Assembly: GCA_903916135.1 (NCBI GenBank) | Contig: CAIWVT010000068.1 | Span: 1-9,765, forward strand | Origin: an uncultured bacterium | Lineage (GTDB): Bacteria; Bacteroidota; Bacteroidia; Bacteroidales; CAIWKO01 | Length of the DNA stretch: 9,765 nt | Reading direction: 5' to 3' | In this document: positions 6,089-9,765 of the stretch, piece by piece | Layout: every line of letters begins with the position of its first letter | Numbering within the stretch: position 1 is the stretch's first letter | Notes under the pieces: generated by a model | What the model was told of the DNA's origin: nothing | Databases searched by the model: none | The model's input: the letters and a program-made list of their open reading frames with translations, nothing else | Program-made: the position numbers and the translations under genes

Positions 6089-6312
6089 GCTGTTGCAATG
6101 TTTAATGAATATTCAAGCGTATTACTTTCATCTGGTATCGGTTCATTTCTCGATTGAAGTTCCTCAATATATAACTCAATAGCTTCTTTAGCCATACTGA
6201 TGGCCTCATCAATGTCTTTTCCGTATGTGACACATCCGGGCAAAGCAGGAACAACAACCGTATAATTGTCGTCCGCTTCTTTGTGTAGTAAAAGTTTGTA
6301 GGAAAGTTGCAT
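6085..6312 (-). CDS. hicB: HicB-family antitoxin, short form
   Basis: This 75-residue protein has the HicB-like partial RNase-H fold (HicB_lk_antitox family): YTVVVPALPGCVTYGKDIDEA (17-37), then a helix of AISMAKEAIELYIEEL (37-52). The PALPGC and the G-x-x-x-x-EA pattern are hallmarks. It lacks the C-terminal HTH or ribbon-helix-helix domain seen in longer HicB proteins, so by itself it would neutralise HicA rather than bind DNA strongly. It starts at the ATG at 6312-6310, and its TGA overlaps the possible start of hicA. A -7 element at 6349-6356 lies 36 bases before the ATG, giving it its own promoter between two larger units. With hicA damaged, it may be a free-standing antitoxin. Confidence 0.85.
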   Translation of the reverse strand: MQLSYKLLLHKEADDNYTVVVPALPGCVTYGKDIDEAISMAKEAIELYIEELQSRNEPIPDESNTLEYSLNIATA

Positions 6313-6348
6313 AGAAATTATTTATGTATGATTGAAATAATATAATTG

Positions 6349-6356
6349 CAAAGGTA
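6349..6356 (-). promoter_or_regulatory. -7 promoter element (TACCTTTG, minus strand) of hicB-hicA
   Basis: On the minus strand the sequence reads TACCTTTGCA, a good match to TAnnTTTG, 36 bases before the hicB start. No clear TTG -33 element is seen in the A+T-rich sequence behind it. The surrounding 127-base gap to the next gene shows no hairpin terminator. Confidence 0.6.
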
Positions 6357-6439
6357 ACGATAATATTCTAAGTTGATATGGTTATATAAATTATTTCACC
6401 ACTCTTTTTTAAATATCTTTTCGCTATTAATAAGCCCGT

Positions 6440-8788
6440 TTATTTCGCCGGAACAATATTCGCTTTGATGTGCAATATGTTTTTATTCCGTACAGAATTG
6501 GTGTAAACAGTGATGGTTTCATTTTTAAAGCCGGAGTTATCATTGGTGTTTAAAAAGACTAACAACTCAACTTCACTGCCGGGTGTCACGGCATCTTTCG
6601 ACCAATCCACCATCAGACAACTGCAACTCGTTTCCACACCCGTAATCAATAGGTCATCGCTGCCGGTATTCTTATATTTGAAAACACATACGGCTTTTTT
6701 ACCTGCTTCTATCGTCCCGAAGTCATACAAAGAATCAGCGAAATGCACTTGCGACACCTTCTGAACGCTTGGGTGATTGTTTTGCGATTCGTATAAGATG
6801 ATTTGTATCTTACGTTCGAATGCTGCGGCTCTGCTATAGATGGAGTTGCGTTCATCGTTGGGGTTATCGCTCACAAAATTGCTCGCAGTGGATTCGCCCA
6901 AAGGTTCTTCAATCAGGGTTAACTTCGCTCCATTGGTAGCGGTTCCATTCAAATATTCTAAAAATACACCATCATAATATTGTCTCAAGAAATTCTCTAA
7001 GGAAGAAATACGTCGCTTGGCGAGATTCAAGTTGTATTCCGTAGTTGTCAATGGGCTACAATAGCCTTTAATTTTAATTTTGATGCTGTTGCCCTTCGAC
7101 AAATCCGTGAGCAAAAGCTTCGAAAATAACTTCAAATTTTGAAAGCCTTTGGCAACATAATTCTCGAAGAAATCATCAATATCTTTTTCTGCTTTTGTTT
7201 TATCAGCCCCCGACAAACCTTTAGCATATTCCACTTTGTAAATATCTTTCATCGCATAATATTCGTTCAGCAACTGTTGATAGTTTCTTTTGGTGGTGAT
7301 ATCTTTGCTATTCGGGTTGGGCTCATCGTTGTGGAAATATAAAGAAATCGGCAACATCAGTTTGATATTGGCTTCAATGGTGACGGTGTCTTTCTTTGGA
7401 ACCACTGCCACAGCAACTTTCTTGGTGACGGTGTCTTGCCACTCATACGAATAGATGTCGTTGCAACAGGTTTCGCTTTTGATGAACAAAGAACCTGGGC
7501 GATTGGAAGTGAAATAGCCGTCCGAATCTGTTTCATTCACCGTGAAATACAAGTCATTGCTGCTACTGTTAATGGGATAACCGATGTTTTCGGGCGTTGC
7601 CCATGTGTTGAATTTTCCTTTTGTGTAGAAGATGTCGAAACCTCCAATGCCTTTCAGCCAATCGGAACTATAATATAAGGTCTGAGTTTTGCTATAATAA
7701 AAAGGTGTGATATCATCCCCGGGTGTGTTGACGATGCTCCCCAAATTAATGGGGTCTTGATAGTTTCCATTCTTGATAATAGTGTACCAAATATCAAGTT
7801 TTCCAATGCCTCCCGGACGATCGGAAACAAAAAATAAGATGTTTTCTTTGTCGCCTTCCACAAAGTTGGGCTGTGTGGCGGTGAAGCCAAATAAATTTAT
7901 TTTATTGGGAAGCCTCACTGCTTTCTGCCATTTGCCTTTTACATTTTCGCAACTATACAATTCGGATTGCATGCTTTGATTCCCTGTTGACCTTGAACGG
8001 GTAAAAAAAATTTTGTTGTGGTCTTTGGAGAAACAAATATTTGCGTTATGATTCACTTTGTCGTTAATTCTGTTGTCAAGTTCTTTTGTATCCATCCATC
8101 CTCCAACGCTTGATTTGGACATATAGATTTGCGACAGATATTCATTAGAAATATAGGAGTCGAAACCACCAGCAAAGATAGGTCGTAAGGCAGAGAAAAT
8201 CAAAGCGGTGTCGCCCAATTGTATGGCATTAAATTCGGCATAAGGCGTATTGATGCCACCATCGTTGAGATGTTCGATGAGCACCTTTTTCTTGTTCCAA
8301 ATAAGGTCTTGCGCTTCTTTGCAGGCATTAATTTCTAACTTAGACTTTTGGGTGTAATAATCATCAGGTTTGTTTTTATTTTCGTTATAATAGGAGCGAA
8401 AATGGATTAATGCATTGGTATATTCTTCCATAGATTTCTCCATCACAGCCAACCAAAACTTCGCCAAAGGATTTTGATTCTTGAAGTCGTTATTGAGCAC
8501 ATATCTATACCACCGTTTTGCTTGGGGATAATTGTTGAAGAAACGATTGGCATCAGCAGCTTTCAGCGCCACTTTTAGGTCGGTTGAATCGAACCAAAGG
8601 GCATTGTTATAATACATGGCGGCGGTATAGAAATCACCTTCATCAAAGGCTTCATTTCCTATCTGTATGCTCGTGTTATAGTCTTGAGCAAAAGAGACTT
8701 TGCTGCAAAACAAAAACAGTGCAAATAGCAATAGGAGCGTAGTTCTATGTAATAATATCTTTTTCATCTGTCTTAAAAAATTGGACAT
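6440..8788 (-). CDS. TPR-PD40-OmpA protein with C-terminal DUF1573 domain, PorE-like
   Basis: This reads 782 residues from the ATG at 8788. The ATG at 8767 (MKKILLHRTT, 775 residues) gives a better signal peptide with cleavage after SFA (34), and it avoids a 16-base overlap with the upstream gene. I prefer 8767. Numbering from 8788: TPR-like helices at about 36-165; PD40/WD40-like propeller repeats at about 185-450, with FFVSDRPGGIGKLDIWY, LYYSSDWLKGIGGFDIFYT and GYFTSNRPG; an OmpA-type peptidoglycan-binding domain at about 478-665, starting LPISLYFHNDEPNP, with the Bacteroidota insertion of helices, then IKGYCSPL, YNLNLAKRRISS and AFERKIQI; finally DUF1573 at about 683-780 (YDFGTIEAGKKA, TSCSCL, VTPGSEVELLVFLNT). 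The TPR, PD40 and OmpA layout matches PorE of the type IX secretion system, though PorE also has a carboxypeptidase-regulatory-like domain which I do not see here. It should be a periplasmic, wall-anchored partner of the adjoining PorP/SprF. Confidence 0.88.
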   Translation of the reverse strand: MSNFLRQMKKILLHRTTLLLLFALFLFCSKVSFAQDYNTSIQIGNEAFDEGDFYTAAMYYNNALWFDSTDLKVALKAADANRFFNNYPQAKRWYRYVLNNDFKNQNPLAKFWLAVMEKSMEEYTNALIHFRSYYNENKNKPDDYYTQKSKLEINACKEAQDLIWNKKKVLIEHLNDGGINTPYAEFNAIQLGDTALIFSALRPIFAGGFDSYISNEYLSQIYMSKSSVGGWMDTKELDNRINDKVNHNANICFSKDHNKIFFTRSRSTGNQSMQSELYSCENVKGKWQKAVRLPNKINLFGFTATQPNFVEGDKENILFFVSDRPGGIGKLDIWYTIIKNGNYQDPINLGSIVNTPGDDITPFYYSKTQTLYYSSDWLKGIGGFDIFYTKGKFNTWATPENIGYPINSSSNDLYFTVNETDSDGYFTSNRPGSLFIKSETCCNDIYSYEWQDTVTKKVAVAVVPKKDTVTIEANIKLMLPISLYFHNDEPNPNSKDITTKRNYQQLLNEYYAMKDIYKVEYAKGLSGADKTKAEKDIDDFFENYVAKGFQNLKLFSKLLLTDLSKGNSIKIKIKGYCSPLTTTEYNLNLAKRRISSLENFLRQYYDGVFLEYLNGTATNGAKLTLIEEPLGESTASNFVSDNPNDERNSIYSRAAAFERKIQIILYESQNNHPSVQKVSQVHFADSLYDFGTIEAGKKAVCVFKYKNTGSDDLLITGVETSCSCLMVDWSKDAVTPGSEVELLVFLNTNDNSGFKNETITVYTNSVRNKNILHIKANIVPAK

Positions 8789-9765
8789 GGACTTTCTTTT
8801 TTCAGAACATATTTATTTCTACTGAAAATATAATTGATGGAGAACTCTAAGCCTCCTCTGACATTACTGGCAGGTTTAAGTTTGGAGAAATTGACATCAT
8901 AACTCACGCCAAAGTTGATACTCTTATAATCAAAACCGGCAACGAAAATCAACGCATCAACCGTGCGCACAAAAATCCCCATATTAATAGAGGTATAAGA
9001 TTTGTAGTCGGTGCTTCTATTATATTTCAACAGCGAACCTAAAATACTCTCAATATATTTCCCTTGAAAAGAAAGCATAAGCGAAGGAATTACATCCAAG
9101 TTGTCAGTAACTTCGTATTTTGCGCCTCCGTAAAGGGTATATTTGGCATCAAGAGTGATTTCTTTATTGTTCATAAAACTCATCTTGGGGCGGGTGATAT
9201 GTGCCACAGAAAAGCCTGCATTATAGGAGGAGGTTCTGTTGGCTAAATAATACCAATTGACACCGGCACTCAAATCAAAATACGTGAAATGTTGAATGTC
9301 ATACTGCTCATTGGGCGCGATGTTGGGGTCGTAATAGTTTCCATTCCATTGATTGTCATAATACAATTCACTATACGTAATACTGCGTTGCACAATCTGC
9401 GGCATAATGCCCGCAGAAATATATTGATTGTTTCTACTCGAAAAAGATTTGATGTAGGACAAGGCAACAGCTGCATGTATGGTCGAAAACTTCGAATCAC
9501 CCGCTTTATCCGCATCAAACACCACACCAACGCCAAAAGCATCTTTATGATATTTGCGCTTCAAATATTGCATATCGAAGAAGGCTGAAATGGTTTGATA
9601 CGGCTTAGTCACCGAACTCCATTGATTCTTAGAGTTGATACCCACACGGAAATTGCCTTTAATCATACCTGCGTTGGCAGGGTTCAAAGAAATAGGTGCT
9701 GCATAATATTGCGAGTAATGTAAATCTTGCGCCTTGAGGGTGCCAAACAAACATAAAAAAAAATA
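8773..9765 (-). CDS. PorP/SprF family type IX secretion system membrane protein, 5' end cut by the window edge
   Basis: The frame is open from the right edge to the TAA at 8775-8773. A TTG at 9750-9748 is not a real start: upstream codons continue as YFFLCL, a hydrophobic stretch that is the end of a signal peptide with cleavage near KAQ-D. The mature start QDLHYSQYYAAPISLNPANAGM is the hallmark of PorP/SprF proteins, and the rest shows alternating strands with aromatic ends (ISAFFDMQYL, GVGVVFDAD, YTLYGGAKYEV), as expected of an outer-membrane beta barrel. In Flavobacterium, SprF supports secretion of the adhesin SprB; in other members PorP-like proteins work with the T9SS translocon and attach to type B C-terminal domain cargo. 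The gene ends 5 bases before the preferred start of the PD40/OmpA gene, so the two form an operon. The cargo gene, if linked, would lie beyond the right edge. Confidence 0.9.
   Translation of the reverse strand, partial: YFFLCLFGTLKAQDLHYSQYYAAPISLNPANAGMIKGNFRVGINSKNQWSSVTKPYQTISAFFDMQYLKRKYHKDAFGVGVVFDADKAGDSKFSTIHAAVALSYIKSFSSRNNQYISAGIMPQIVQRSITYSELYYDNQWNGNYYDPNIAPNEQYDIQHFTYFDLSAGVNWYYLANRTSSYNAGFSVAHITRPKMSFMNNKEITLDAKYTLYGGAKYEVTDNLDVIPSLMLSFQGKYIESILGSLLKYNRSTDYKSYTSINMGIFVRTVDALIFVAGFDYKSINFGVSYDVNFSKLKPASNVRGGLEFSINYIFSRNKYVLKKESPCPIF

Noticed and set aside
6023..6442. Repeated 10-mer AGCCCGTTTA at 6023-6032 and 6433-6442
   Set aside because: Flanks do not match, and one copy lies inside the hicA frame; chance is the simplest explanation.
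1..9765. tRNA, rRNA, CRISPR arrays, complete insertion sequences, riboswitches
   Set aside because: I saw no cloverleaf, no regularly spaced direct repeats and no transposase motif in any frame. Reading by eye could miss small RNAs.

Overview
The window looks like a chromosomal segment from a member of the Bacteroidota. Three things point there: a PorP/SprF-type protein of the type IX secretion / gliding apparatus, an adjoining PD40-plus-OmpA protein of the PorE-like architecture, and several TAnnTTTG -7 promoter elements, the Bacteroidota signature, in front of genes that mostly lack strong Shine-Dalgarno sequences. The exact genus cannot be read from the sequence.

Left part (1 to about 2500): an A+T-rich accessory stretch. 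It carries three unrelated genes on the + strand: an unrecognised protein cut by the left edge, a lipoprotein with an LprI/DUF1311-type domain, and a class I SAM-dependent methyltransferase. They are separated by spacers holding a perfect short palindrome between direct repeats (560-601), a 13-codon truncated gene start with its own promoter and ribosome binding site (692-762), and a 19-bp imperfect inverted repeat whose loop contains a promoter-like element (1432-1502). The layout resembles a gene-cassette or REP-rich accessory array, but no integrase, transposase or canonical attC site is visible.

Middle (2507-5862, + strand): more G+C-rich, backbone-like DNA. It has an aldo/keto reductase with its complete catalytic tetrad, a small basic-tailed protein of unknown function, and a large polytopic membrane protein with C-terminal TPRs resembling the TMTC/GT-C glycosyltransferase group. 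The last has no usable ATG and must start at a TTG. The small gene and the membrane protein are close enough to be one transcript.

Right part (5888-9765, all - strand): a hicB antitoxin gene followed by a hicA toxin gene interrupted by an in-frame stop, then a two-gene unit of PorP/SprF (cut by the right edge) and a PD40/OmpA protein that ends in a DUF1573 domain. The two T9SS-type genes are translationally adjacent and probably form an outer-membrane plus periplasmic, peptidoglycan-bound pair. The main points for a second look are the palindromic spacers of the left arm, the damaged hicA, and the TPR-PD40-OmpA-DUF1573 architecture.
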